52,839 nucleotides of DNA, taken from NCBI RefSeq assembly GCF_007644105.1, contig NZ_VFAC01000028.1, positions 1-52,839 on the forward strand, written 5' to 3'. This DNA is from Elioraea rosea. GTDB taxonomy: Bacteria > Pseudomonadota > Alphaproteobacteria > Acetobacterales > Acetobacteraceae. Under the pieces are notes generated by a model, which was not told the origin of the DNA, did no database searches, and saw only the letters and a program-made list of their open reading frames with translations. A program made the translations under genes and the position numbers. Positions 20,213 to 28,410 of the stretch are shown here, one piece after another (position 1 is the stretch's first letter; each line of letters starts with the position of its first letter).

Positions 20213-21331
20213 GTGGAACGGTCGGAGCTTCTTTCCCTGTCCCTTGCCCTCGCCGAAGCGGCGTTCGAGGGCGAACCGCTGAAGGATGCACTCGGGGGTC
20301 TCGCCAGAGGCTTCCGCGCGGACGAGGTGATGCTCTACCGCGACGATGTGACGGGCGCGATGGCGGTGGTCGAAAGCCTGCGCCTGCCGCCCGACCAGCT
20401 TGCCGAGTACCGCAGCGCAGCACTTGCGCACAACCCGCGAAGGCCGGTCTGGAGCCGCGCTCCCTTCGGCCGGGCGATCGACTTCGATGCGGTGGTTCCG
20501 CCCGAGACCCTGGCGGAGGGACCGCTCGGCGCGATGATGCGGCGCACCGGCTTTCCGTCCCGCCACACGGCGGGGATCAGGGTCGCGATGGGCCCGGGCG
20601 CGGAGGCGCGCTTCTCCATTGGCCGCAATACCGGCGGGGCCTTCGGCAGCGGCGCGCTGGCCGCGATCGAGGCGATCGCGCCGCATCTCGCCGCCGCGCT
20701 GCGGGCTCGCCTCCTCCTCCTCGGCGACACGACGCTCGGCGGCCACGCCGCGCGGTTCGGCGATATCGAGCTTCTCCCCACGCCGCTCGCCCTGACCGAC
20801 GCGCTGCCGCGACTGCGCCAGGCAAACGCCGCGTTGCGCGCCATCGTCGCGCGGCGGGACGGGCTGACCCTGGGGCAGACGCGCCTCTGCGCCGCCGATC
20901 CCGCCGCCGACCGTGCGCTCGAGGCAGCGGCGATCGAACTGCCGCTCGCCACCGTGCTCGGCCGACCCGGCGTGCGCGGCATCACCGTGCCGCGGACGGG
21001 AGGGGGGCTTCCCTACGTGATCCAGGCCGTCGCGCTCGGCCACGGGGCATGGCTGCGACGGGGCGTGCTGTTCACGGTCGCCGACCCGGAGGCCCGCAAG
21101 CCATCCCTCCCGACGCTGCGCGCCGTGCTCGGGCTGACCGCTGCGGAGGCGGCGCTCGCGACGGAGCTCGCCGCCGGCGCGACGCTGGCCGAGGCAGCGA
21201 GCGCGCGCGGCGTCTCGCACGAGACCGCGCGCACCCAGCTCAAGTCGATCCTCGCGAAATCGGGCTGCACGCGGCAGGCGGAGCTCGCCCGTCTCCTCGC
21301 CCGGCTCGGACAGGGAAGCCAGGCGGCGTGA
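20213..21331 (+). CDS. LuxR-type helix-turn-helix regulator, first of a tandem pair
   Basis: About 372 aa with a large N-terminal domain of unknown ligand and a C-terminal GerE/LuxR HTH (LTAAEAALATELAAGATL then SHETARTQLKSILAKSGC, followed by RQAELARLL). The HTH lacks an upstream receiver domain, so this is not a standard two-component regulator. The N-terminal domain may be PAS/GAF-like (DEVMLYRDD, FDAVVPPETLAEGPLGAMM, ARFSIGRNTGGAFGSGAL). It is colinear with the next protein over its whole length. Start choice is uncertain: GTG at 20168 or 20213; I chose 20213 because the alignment with the second copy begins there. The TGA overlaps the GTG of the next gene. Confidence 0.75.
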   Translation: MERSELLSLSLALAEAAFEGEPLKDALGGLARGFRADEVMLYRDDVTGAMAVVESLRLPPDQLAEYRSAALAHNPRRPVWSRAPFGRAIDFDAVVPPETLAEGPLGAMMRRTGFPSRHTAGIRVAMGPGAEARFSIGRNTGGAFGSGALAAIEAIAPHLAAALRARLLLLGDTTLGGHAARFGDIELLPTPLALTDALPRLRQANAALRAIVARRDGLTLGQTRLCAADPAADRALEAAAIELPLATVLGRPGVRGITVPRTGGGLPYVIQAVALGHGAWLRRGVLFTVADPEARKPSLPTLRAVLGLTAAEAALATELAAGATLAEAASARGVSHETARTQLKSILAKSGCTRQAELARLLARLGQGSQAA

Positions 21332-22416
21332 GCGGCGAGGAGGAGGCCTGGCTCGCTCCCGTCGCGCTCGGCTTCTACGGCGCCGCAGCCGGCACGTCCG
21401 ATTTCGGCCACGCGCTCGAGCAGTCGCGCCAGAGCCTCGAGGCCGACACGCTCTATTACTACGTGGCCCGGCTCGACGACGCACTGCGGCGCGACCAGCA
21501 CGTGCTCGGCCGGGTCAGCCGCGACCGGATCGAGGAGTACTCGAGCACCTGGGTGGTGCTGAACACGCGCCAGCGCTTCTGGCCCGAGGTGCGGGACGGA
21601 AGCATCGTCGATTTCGACACCATCGTGCCGGCGGCGGAGTTCGCCGCCTCGCGGCTCTGGCGCGACTTCATGCGCCATCACGTGCCGATGCTCCATTCGC
21701 TCGGCCTCGCCATTTCGCATGCGCCGGGGCTCCAGGCCCGGTTCGCAATCGGGCGCACCCCCGAGAGCGGCCCCTTCCCCGACCGCGTGCGCACGCGCCT
21801 CGCCGCGCTCGCGCCCCATGTCCGCCGGGCGGCGACCGCGCGGCTCCATCTGCTCGGGCTCGAGGCCGAGACGCTGCTTCCCGAAGCCGCGGTCGCGGCA
21901 CTCGACATCGCGCTCGCGCGCTACGCGCCCAACGGGAGCTTCCTCGGGGCGAATGCCTCGCTTCGGCGGCTCGCGGCGCGAGGGGAAGGCCTCGATCTCG
22001 GGCCGGCTGGGATCGAGCCGGCACGGCCGGGCGACCGTGTGGCGCTTGGCGCGGCGATCCGCTCGGCGACGGCGCCGACGCGCGTCGCGCTCCGCCGCGA
22101 CGGCGGGGTGCCCTACATCGCCGAGGTCCTGCCCGGGCAGGAGCCGGGCGAGCCCGTGCTCGTGGTCGTCACCGACCCCGCCGCGCCGCCGGGGCCGTCG
22201 CCCACTCATCTCGCCGTGCTGTTCGACCTCCCGCACGTGCAGGCGGTTCTCGCCTACGACATCGCCGGCGGCATGACGCTGCGGGAGCACGCGGCGGAAC
22301 GGGGCGTGCCGGTCGAGACCGCGCGGTCGCGGCTGAAGGCGGTGATGGCGCGGCTCGGCTGCCGCCGCCAGGCGGAGCTCGCCGCGCTGCTCGCCCGCCT
22401 GCCGGCGTTGTCCTGA
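21328..22416 (+). CDS. LuxR-type helix-turn-helix regulator, second of a tandem pair
   Basis: A 362-aa paralogue of the preceding protein. Shared blocks: a short acidic-aromatic N-terminal motif (ADTLYYYVARLDDALR), FDTIVPAAEFAASRLW, ARFAIGRTPESGPF, RLAALAPHVRRAATARL, DGGVPYIAEVLPG, and the C-terminal HTH (GMTLREHAAERGVPVETA, RLKAVMARLGC, RQAELAALLARL). The GTG start at 21328 overlaps the upstream stop (GTGA), so the pair is translated together and could form heterodimers. It ends 4 nt from the convergent ettA. Confidence 0.8.
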   Translation: MSGEEEAWLAPVALGFYGAAAGTSDFGHALEQSRQSLEADTLYYYVARLDDALRRDQHVLGRVSRDRIEEYSSTWVVLNTRQRFWPEVRDGSIVDFDTIVPAAEFAASRLWRDFMRHHVPMLHSLGLAISHAPGLQARFAIGRTPESGPFPDRVRTRLAALAPHVRRAATARLHLLGLEAETLLPEAAVAALDIALARYAPNGSFLGANASLRRLAARGEGLDLGPAGIEPARPGDRVALGAAIRSATAPTRVALRRDGGVPYIAEVLPGQEPGEPVLVVVTDPAAPPGPSPTHLAVLFDLPHVQAVLAYDIAGGMTLREHAAERGVPVETARSRLKAVMARLGCRRQAELAALLARLPALS

Positions 22417-22420
22417 CGGC

Positions 22421-24103
22421 TCAGACGCGGACGAGCGGCTTGTACTTGATCCTGTGCGGGTCGGTCGCGTGCTCGCCGAGGCGGCGGCGCTTATCTTCCT
22501 CGTAGGCCTCGAAGTTCCCCTCGAACCACTCGACGTGGCTTTCGCCCTCAAACGCGAGGATATGTGTGCAGAGGCGGTCGAGGAACCACCGGTCGTGGCT
22601 GATCACCACGGCACAGCCCGCGAAATCGGCCAGTGCATCCTCAAGCGCGCGCAGGGTGTCGACGTCGAGGTCGTTGGTCGGCTCGTCGAGCAGCAGCACG
22701 TTCGCTTCCGACTTCAGCATCTTGGCCAGGTGCACCCGGTTCCGCTCGCCGCCCGAGAGGATGCCGACCTTCTTCTGCTGGTCCGAGCCCTTGAAGTTGA
22801 AGGCGCCGACATAGGCGCGCGAGGGCACCTGGCGCTTGCCGAGATAGATCACGTCGGTGCCGCCGGAGATCTCCTCCCAGACGGTCTTCGACGCATCGAG
22901 GCTGTCGCGACTCTGGTCGACATAGCCGAGCTTCACCGTCTCACCGATGCGCAACGCGCCGGCATCGGGCTGCTCCTGGCCGGTGATCATGCGGAACAGC
23001 GTGGTCTTGCCCGCGCCGTTCGGGCCGATCACGCCGACGATGCCGCCAGGCGGAAGCTTGAAGTCGAGGTTCTCGATCAGCAGGCGGTCGCCATAGCCCT
23101 TCGACAGCTTCTCCGCCTCGATCACCGTGCCGCCGAGGCGGGGCCCGGGCGGGATGATGATCTCGGCCACGCCGCCGGCCTGCTCCTGGTTCCTGGCAAG
23201 CATGTCCTCGTACTTCTGGATGCGCGCCTTGTTCTTGGTCTGGCGCGCCTTCGGCGTTGCGGCGATCCACTCCGCTTCGGCCGCGAGCGCCCGCATCCGC
23301 GCGGTCTCCTCCTTCTCCTCCTGCGCAAGCCGCTGGCGCTTCTGGTCGAGCCAGGAGGTGTAGTTGCCCTCGAAGGGAATGCCGCGGCCGCGCTCGATCT
23401 CGAGGATCCAGCTCGTCACGTTCTCGAGGAAGTAGCGGTCGTGGGTGACGACCATGACGGTGCCGGGATAGTCGTGCAGCGTGCGCTCGAGCCAGGCGAC
23501 GCTTTCGGCATCGAGATGGTTCGTCGGCTCGTCGAGCAGCAGCAGGTCAGGCTTCTCGAGCAGGAGCTTGCACAGCGCCACGCGCCGCTTCTCTCCGCCG
23601 GAGAGGTTCGTCACCGGGCTGTCGGGGGGCGGGCAGCGCAGCGCATCGAGCGCGATCTCGATCTGCCGATCGATCTCCCAGCCGTTCGCGGCGTCGATCT
23701 TCTCCTGCAGTTCCGCCTGCTCGGCGAGAAGCGCGTTCATCTCGTCCTCGCTCATCTCCTCGGCGAAGCGGGCGGAGATGGCATTGAACCGGTCGAGCGC
23801 GGTGACCACGTCGCCCAACGCATCGCGCACGTTCTCGGCGACCGTCTTGGTCGGGTCGAGCTGCGGCTCCTGCGGCAGGTAGCCGACGCGGGCGCCCTCG
23901 GCCGCCCAGGCCTCGCCGCCATAGTCCTTCTCGATGCCGGCCATGATCTTGAGCAGCGTCGATTTGCCGGCGCCGTTGACGCCGAGCACGCCGATCTTCA
24001 CCCCGGGGAGGAAGGAGAGGGTGATGCCCTTGAACACCTCGCGGCCGCCCGGATAGGCCTTCGTGAGGTTCTTCATGACATAGACATACTGGTAGGCGGG
24101 CAT
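22421..24103 (-). CDS. ettA: ABC-F translation factor EttA (energy-dependent translational throttle)
   Basis: Soluble twin-ATPase that binds the ribosomal E site and gates the first elongation step according to ATP/ADP ratio. The 560-aa length matches EttA. First cassette: Walker A GVNGAGKST (41-49), signature LSGGEKRRVALC and Walker B LLLLDEPTNHLD. Second: GPNGAGKTT, LSGGERNRVHLA and LLLDEPTNDLD. The linker with ARQTKNKARIQKYEDML is the P-site tRNA interaction motif region, and the short arm insertion typical of EttA is present. No membrane segments. The leader upstream holds two overlapping hairpins (24140-24182). Confidence 0.95.
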   Translation of the reverse strand: MPAYQYVYVMKNLTKAYPGGREVFKGITLSFLPGVKIGVLGVNGAGKSTLLKIMAGIEKDYGGEAWAAEGARVGYLPQEPQLDPTKTVAENVRDALGDVVTALDRFNAISARFAEEMSEDEMNALLAEQAELQEKIDAANGWEIDRQIEIALDALRCPPPDSPVTNLSGGEKRRVALCKLLLEKPDLLLLDEPTNHLDAESVAWLERTLHDYPGTVMVVTHDRYFLENVTSWILEIERGRGIPFEGNYTSWLDQKRQRLAQEEKEETARMRALAAEAEWIAATPKARQTKNKARIQKYEDMLARNQEQAGGVAEIIIPPGPRLGGTVIEAEKLSKGYGDRLLIENLDFKLPPGGIVGVIGPNGAGKTTLFRMITGQEQPDAGALRIGETVKLGYVDQSRDSLDASKTVWEEISGGTDVIYLGKRQVPSRAYVGAFNFKGSDQQKKVGILSGGERNRVHLAKMLKSEANVLLLDEPTNDLDVDTLRALEDALADFAGCAVVISHDRWFLDRLCTHILAFEGESHVEWFEGNFEAYEEDKRRRLGEHATDPHRIKYKPLVRV

Positions 24104-24139
24104 CGGCAGGCCCTCGCGGCGATGGCGGTTCGGGAAGCG

Positions 24140-24182
24140 CGGGTTCTACAGCGGAACCCGAAGGGGTGGAACACCTCTTCGG
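24140..24182 (-). promoter_or_regulatory. Two partly overlapping hairpins upstream of ettA
   Basis: CGGGTTC/GAACCCG (24140-24146 with 24154-24160) and an 11-bp near-perfect stem (24158-24168 with 24172-24182, one mismatch position, 3-nt loop). The right arm of the first shares three bases with the left arm of the second, so they compete. They lie 37-79 nt before the ettA start. No T tract follows on the minus strand, so a leader switch or a processing site is as likely as a terminator of the small upstream gene. Confidence 0.45.
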
Positions 24183-24225
24183 GGCGGGTGGGCGATGCGG
24201 GGAAGCCGGCCTGGGAGGCGAGGGT

Positions 24226-24474
24226 TCAGCGCACCCGGCCGAGCGTGGCGGCGACGCGCGCGGCAAGCCGCCGGACGGCCTCGACGCGGTGCCGCTCGCT
24301 GATCTCGCGCGCTGCCTCGCGCACCGGCCCGCTCGCCGGCGCGGCGGCAAGCGATAGGACGGCACGCAGCCCCTTCGTCTGGTCATCCGGCTCGGCGAGC
24401 GCCCAGGCCGCCACCCGGTATGGACCGACCGTCCCCTCCGACGCGATGTCCAATCCCTGATCCATGTCCCGCAT
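24226..24474 (-). CDS. Small hypothetical protein
   Basis: An 82-aa protein. I chose ATG at 24474 because AGGAG lies about 5 nt upstream; a second in-frame ATG is three codons on. The N-terminal half is acidic (MDQGLDIASEGTVGPYRVAAW), and the C-terminal half is a basic, probably helical stretch (EAAREISERHRVEAVRRLAA). No signal peptide, membrane segment or known motif. It sits upstream of ettA on the same strand. The strong ribosome site and biased codon use support a real gene. Confidence 0.55.
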   Translation of the reverse strand: MRDMDQGLDIASEGTVGPYRVAAWALAEPDDQTKGLRAVLSLAAAPASGPVREAAREISERHRVEAVRRLAARVAATLGRVR

Positions 24475-24664
24475 TCTGCTCCTGCCCCCCGAAGAGTCGG
24501 GAGAGGACACCGGCATGGATTACGCAAAGGTGAAGCACGGAATGGTGAGGCCATCGATGTGACGGAGCAGACACGTTCAGACACGACGACCTGACGTCCC
24601 TGCCGGAGCCGGATCTGATACTGTGATCTTCGAAGCTAGGCTTGCAGACCCTGTGGTGCACACG

Positions 24665-25474
24665 ATGCCCAGAAGCGATGCTCAGTTCGCGGGAGCGATC
24701 CCGGTAATCTACGACCGCCTGATGGTGCCGCTCATCTTCGAGCCCTACGCGATCGACCTCGCGGAGCGGCTCGCGGGTGCGATGCCTCGCGCCATTCTCG
24801 AGATTGCCGCCGGCACGGGCGCCCTGACGCGGATGATCGCAGCGCGAGTGCCGGCCGAGGCGCGCATCGTCGCGACCGATCTCAATCCGCCGATGCTCGA
24901 TCAGGCCGCAGCGCGACTGGCCGGAGACACGAGGATCGCCTGGCAACAGGCCGAAGCCTCCGCGCTGCCGTTTGGGAACGCCCGGTTCGACGTGGTCGCC
25001 TGCCAGTTCGGTGCGATGTTCTTTCCGGACAAGGAACAGGCCTATCGCGAGGCGCGCCGCGTTCTGAAACCGGGCGGGCGGCTCCTGTTCAACGTCTGGG
25101 ACAGGATTGCCGAGAACGAGTTCGCCGAGGCGGTGACGGACGCGCTGGCGCTGCTCTTCCCCGACGACCCTCCCCGCTTCATGGCGCACATCCCGCACGG
25201 CTACCACGACACGAAGCGGATCCGCGCCGAGCTCGTCGCGGCCGGGTTCGAGACGGTGTCGGTCGACGCTGTCGGGTTCGTCAGCCGGGCCACGTCCGCG
25301 ACCGACGCGGCGGTCGCCTATTGCCAGGGAACGCCGATGCGGAACGAGATCGAGGCGCGCGACGCCTCCGGACTGGCGGCGGCAACCGAAGCCGCGGCAG
25401 CCGCGCTGGTGCGACGTTTCGGAAGAGGGCCGATCGAAGGCCGCATCCGGGCCTACGTCATCGAGGCCGCCTGA
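24665..25474 (+). CDS. Class I SAM-dependent methyltransferase
   Basis: A 269-aa protein of the UbiE-like small-molecule methyltransferase group. Motif I is good (ILEIAAGTGALTRMI), followed by the acidic motif IVATDLNPPMLDQA, motif II-like FDVVACQFGAMFFPD, and the post-motif REARRVLKPGGRLLFNVWD. The N-terminal YDRLMVPLIFEPYA element is usual in this subgroup. ATG at 24665 was chosen because the conserved region begins there; a GTG 42 nt upstream is possible, and no strong ribosome site is seen. Substrate unknown. Confidence 0.85.
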   Translation: MPRSDAQFAGAIPVIYDRLMVPLIFEPYAIDLAERLAGAMPRAILEIAAGTGALTRMIAARVPAEARIVATDLNPPMLDQAAARLAGDTRIAWQQAEASALPFGNARFDVVACQFGAMFFPDKEQAYREARRVLKPGGRLLFNVWDRIAENEFAEAVTDALALLFPDDPPRFMAHIPHGYHDTKRIRAELVAAGFETVSVDAVGFVSRATSATDAAVAYCQGTPMRNEIEARDASGLAAATEAAAAALVRRFGRGPIEGRIRAYVIEAA

Positions 25475-25501
25475 GGGCGCCGCGAAGGGCAAAGGGGGCG
25501 C

Positions 25502-25577
25502 TGGTGGGCCGGGCAGGACTCGAACCTGCAGCCAGGCCGTTATGAGCGGCCAGCTCTGACCATTGAGCTACCGGCCC
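25502..25577 (-). tRNA. tRNA with CAU anticodon, probably tRNA-Ile2 (lysidine type)
   Basis: A full 76-nt cloverleaf with encoded CCA: acceptor GGGCCGG/CCGGCCC, D-arm GCTC/GAGC, anticodon stem GGCCG/CGGCC enclosing loop CTCATAA, and T-arm GCAGG/CCTGC with TTCGAGT. The anticodon is CAT. The acceptor pairs C4-G69 and C5-G68 are those TilS uses in E. coli tRNA-Ile2, and elongator tRNA-Met differs there, so I favour Ile2 decoding AUA after lysidine modification. It is not an initiator tRNA, because position 1 pairs. Elongator Met is the alternative. Confidence 0.9.
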
Positions 25578-25599
25578 ACCGCACGACCATTGATGCGGT

Positions 25600-25629
25600 C
25601 AGGGCGGGGCCGCGACAAGCCCCGCCCTG
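25600..25629 (-). terminator. Terminator-like hairpin downstream of the serine hydrolase gene
   Basis: Perfect 11-bp GC-rich stem (25600-25610 with 25619-25629), 8-nt loop, 8 nt past the hydrolase stop codon. There is no T tract on the minus strand. It lies just upstream of the tRNA gene, so it may separate the two transcripts. Confidence 0.55.
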
Positions 25630-25636
25630 TCCGCCA

Positions 25637-26980
25637 TCAGCCGGTGATGGCGGCGTACACCTTCTGCATCATCAGGCGCCGATAGGCCGCGCGTCCCACC
25701 GACGGCGCGGCCGACATGTAGACGACGGTGAGCTCCTCCTTCGGGTCCACCCAGAAGTAGGTGCCGCCATAGCCTGCCCACATGAACTGGCCCTCGCGGC
25801 CAGGCACGCCGGCCACGCCATCGGCGAGCCTGGTGGCGAAGCCGAGGCCGAACCCGTAGCCCTTCGTGCCGAGCAGGAGCTCGCCCGGCGTCACGGGCTG
25901 GGCGATCGAGGCGTCGAGATGATCGGCCGTCATCAGCCGCACCGTCGCGGGCGAGAGGATGCGCACGCCATCGAGCACCCCGCCATTGGCGAGCATCTGG
26001 GCGAAGCGGAGATAGTCCGCCGCAGTGGACACGGCGCCCGCCCCGCCCGACGCGTTTGCCGGCGCCTGGTTCACGTCGAGCAGCCCGACGGGCGCGTTGT
26101 TCAGCGCGGGGTCGACGCCGAGGCCCTGGGCAATCCGCCCCTGCTTGGGCTCTGCCACCACGAAGCCCGTGTCGGCCATGCGCAGCGGCCGGAACAGCCG
26201 CTCCTCGAGGAAGGTCTCGAGCCTCTGCCCCGATGCCGCCTCGACCACGCGGCCGAGAACGTCCGAGGAGAGGCTGTATTCCCAGGTCGTGCCTGGCTGC
26301 TTGGCGAGCGGCGCTCCGGCGACCGCTGCGGTGAACTGCTGCGGCGTGAGCTGGCGCGCGTCATAGGGGTCGGTGCCGCGGAACAGCCCGCCCTGGGTGT
26401 AGGCCGCCTTCACCTGCGCGTTCTGGGTGATCTCGCCATAGGCGAGCCCGGAGGTGTGGCGAAGCAGGTCCTGCACCGTCATCGCCCGCGCCGCCGGAAC
26501 CTGGGCGTAGGACACCGCGGCGGTGATCGGGTCGAGCCGCGGCTGGCTCACCAGCATCGGGCGGTCGAACTCGCGAAGATGGCGGGCGACGGTGTCGGTA
26601 AGCTGCAGCCGCCCCTCCTCGACGAGGATCATCGCCGCGACCGAGACGAGCGGCTTGGTCATCGAGTAGATGCGGAACACGGCATCGGGCTCGAGCGCCG
26701 CGCGGGCCTGCTTGTCGCGATAGCCCACCGCCTCGGCGAAGACGAGCTTGCCGCGGCGCGCAACCATGACGACCGCGCCAGGAAGCCGGTTCGCGTCCAC
26801 CTCCGCGGAGAGGAAGCGGGCGATGCGGCCGAGCCGCTCCGCGTCGAGGCCGACCTCCTCTGGCTTGGCGGTCGGCAGGGCCTGGGCCTGGGGCTGAGCC
26901 TGGGGCTGGGCATGGGCAAGCGGGATGGCGAGCGCCACCGCAAGCAGCGGCGGCATCGCGAGAAGCGAACGACGGTTCAT
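25637..26980 (-). CDS. Exported beta-lactamase-fold serine hydrolase
   Basis: A 447-aa class C beta-lactamase/EstB-like family protein (COG1680 type). A signal peptide (MNRRSLLAMPPLLAVALAIP) is followed by a short Gln/Pro/Ala repeat. The catalytic SxxK motif is SMTK (about 106-109), and a tyrosine motif is seen as WEYSLSSD. The terminal KTG-like box is not obvious: HDxxG-type HTSGLAYG and AGYGGTYFWVDP are present. Substrates in the family include esters, D-amino peptides and beta-lactams; none can be inferred. ATG at 26980 has a strong GGAGGA 7 nt upstream. A MetX-like exported hydrolase lies 102 nt upstream on the same strand. Confidence 0.85.
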   Translation of the reverse strand: MNRRSLLAMPPLLAVALAIPLAHAQPQAQPQAQALPTAKPEEVGLDAERLGRIARFLSAEVDANRLPGAVVMVARRGKLVFAEAVGYRDKQARAALEPDAVFRIYSMTKPLVSVAAMILVEEGRLQLTDTVARHLREFDRPMLVSQPRLDPITAAVSYAQVPAARAMTVQDLLRHTSGLAYGEITQNAQVKAAYTQGGLFRGTDPYDARQLTPQQFTAAVAGAPLAKQPGTTWEYSLSSDVLGRVVEAASGQRLETFLEERLFRPLRMADTGFVVAEPKQGRIAQGLGVDPALNNAPVGLLDVNQAPANASGGAGAVSTAADYLRFAQMLANGGVLDGVRILSPATVRLMTADHLDASIAQPVTPGELLLGTKGYGFGLGFATRLADGVAGVPGREGQFMWAGYGGTYFWVDPKEELTVVYMSAAPSVGRAAYRRLMMQKVYAAITG

Positions 26981-27082
26981 CGGAACGTCCTCCGGAAATT
27001 CTTGTCGGGGGGATTGGCGGCGGGAGCGATGCCCCCGCCGCACCCGCCATGGTAGCGCCGCGGATCGTTCCGCCAAGCCTTT

Positions 27083-28297
27083 CTAGTGCGCGAGCAGCCG
27101 CCTGATCGCATCCCCCGCCTTGGCCATGCTGACCACCCCCTCGAGATGCCCGAGCGGCCCGTTCAGCTCGAAGGTCTCCACCTGCCTCCCCTGCGAGCGC
27201 AGGAGGTCCGCGAGGCGGCGATTGTTCTCGATGGGGAACAGCCTGTCGGTGACGGAGGGAACGATCAGCCAGCGCGCGCGGCTCCGCGCATAGGCCGCCT
27301 CGGGCGTGTCGTAGCCGGAGAGGAAGAGCTGGTTGGCGCGCACGAGATAGAGGAAGTGATTGGCGTCGGAGACGCGCGCGCGCGCCATCGCGGCATCGTC
27401 GAGCCATTTCTCCATCGCGAAGCGCTCGCGCACGCTTCGCCGTGGGTCCTGCCCCTCGGCGAAGCGGACGCCGATCGTCGCGGCCCAGCCCGGGTCGCGC
27501 GCATGCAGCGTCACGAGCCTGAGCGCTTCGGCGAGGCCGGTAACGGGCTCGGTACCGCCGTGATACGTGCCGTCGCGCCAGTTCGGGTCGAGCCGGATCG
27601 GCGCGGCCCAGAGCTCGAGCCAGCCGATCGTCCAGCCGTCGGCGCGGTCGGTGCCGATCACGGACATCACACGGTCCACCCTGTCGGGATAGGCGGCGGC
27701 CCATTCGATCGCCTGAAGCGCGCCCATCGAGGCGCCGGCGACAAGCGCGAGGCGGCGCACCCCGAGCCGGTCGAGCAGCAGCTTCTGCGTCTCGACGAAG
27801 TCGCGCATCGTCACCACGGGGAAGTCGAGGCCCCAGGGCCGGCCCGTGTCGGGGTTGGTGCTCGCGGGCCCGGTGGTGATCGTGCTCGGGTCGCGCGTGT
27901 TCAGGTTCACCGGCGTGTCTGCCGCGATGACGAAGTACTTCGTTGTGTCGATCGGCTTGCCCGGGCCGATGATCGCGTCCCAGTACCCGGCCGGGCCACC
28001 GGCGGCATAGCGGCCGAACGCGTGGCTGTTGCCGGAGAAGAAATGCGTGATCAGAACGGCGTTGTCGCCCGCGCCGTTCAGCGACCCCGCCATCTGGTAG
28101 CCGATGCGCATGCGGGGGATGGCCTGGCCGTTCTGCGTCACGAAGCGGGGGATCTCGAAGCTCTTCTTCTCGACGATGAGCTCCGGCGCCGCCGGAGCCT
28201 GCGCGGGCGCCTGCTGCGCGGAAGCCGGCACGGCAAGGGCAAGCGCTGCGAGCGCTGCGAGGGCAGCGGGCGCGGGCAGAAGCTGTCGTCTGAGCAT
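27083..28297 (-). CDS. Exported alpha/beta hydrolase, homoserine O-acetyltransferase-like
   Basis: A 404-aa protein with a clear signal peptide (residues 1-28) and a MetX-type alpha/beta hydrolase core. Family segments: TPVNLNTRDPSTITTGPAS, PWGLDFPVVTMRDFVETQ, nucleophile elbow AGASMGALQA (Ser about 190), VTDRLFP (Asp) and GHLEG (His). Cytosolic MetX makes O-acetylhomoserine; a secreted copy cannot do so from acetyl-CoA, so it is more likely an esterase or acyltransferase on an envelope substrate. It has the extra Pro/Ala/Gln-rich linker after the signal peptide. Its promoter region faces the divergent membrane protein gene. Confidence 0.82.
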   Translation of the reverse strand: MLRRQLLPAPAALAALAALALAVPASAQQAPAQAPAAPELIVEKKSFEIPRFVTQNGQAIPRMRIGYQMAGSLNGAGDNAVLITHFFSGNSHAFGRYAAGGPAGYWDAIIGPGKPIDTTKYFVIAADTPVNLNTRDPSTITTGPASTNPDTGRPWGLDFPVVTMRDFVETQKLLLDRLGVRRLALVAGASMGALQAIEWAAAYPDRVDRVMSVIGTDRADGWTIGWLELWAAPIRLDPNWRDGTYHGGTEPVTGLAEALRLVTLHARDPGWAATIGVRFAEGQDPRRSVRERFAMEKWLDDAAMARARVSDANHFLYLVRANQLFLSGYDTPEAAYARSRARWLIVPSVTDRLFPIENNRRLADLLRSQGRQVETFELNGPLGHLEGVVSMAKAGDAIRRLLAH

Positions 28298-28410
28298 GAG
28301 CGGGGGCCCTTCCAGTGAACCGGTGGGCCATGCTGCACGCACGGCGTGCACGGGCGCAATCGCGCCAGCCGGTGCGCTACACTGCGCCCCCATCGGCACG
28401 GGACCATCGG

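Noticed and set aside
22454-24460. 668-codon plus-strand open frame over ettA
   Set aside because: Antisense to a perfect ABC-F gene; His/Asp/Val-rich shadow product without any domain.
25502-25577. tRNA as an integration site with a nearby mobile element
   Set aside because: No integrase, direct repeat of the tRNA 3' end or composition shift was seen around it.
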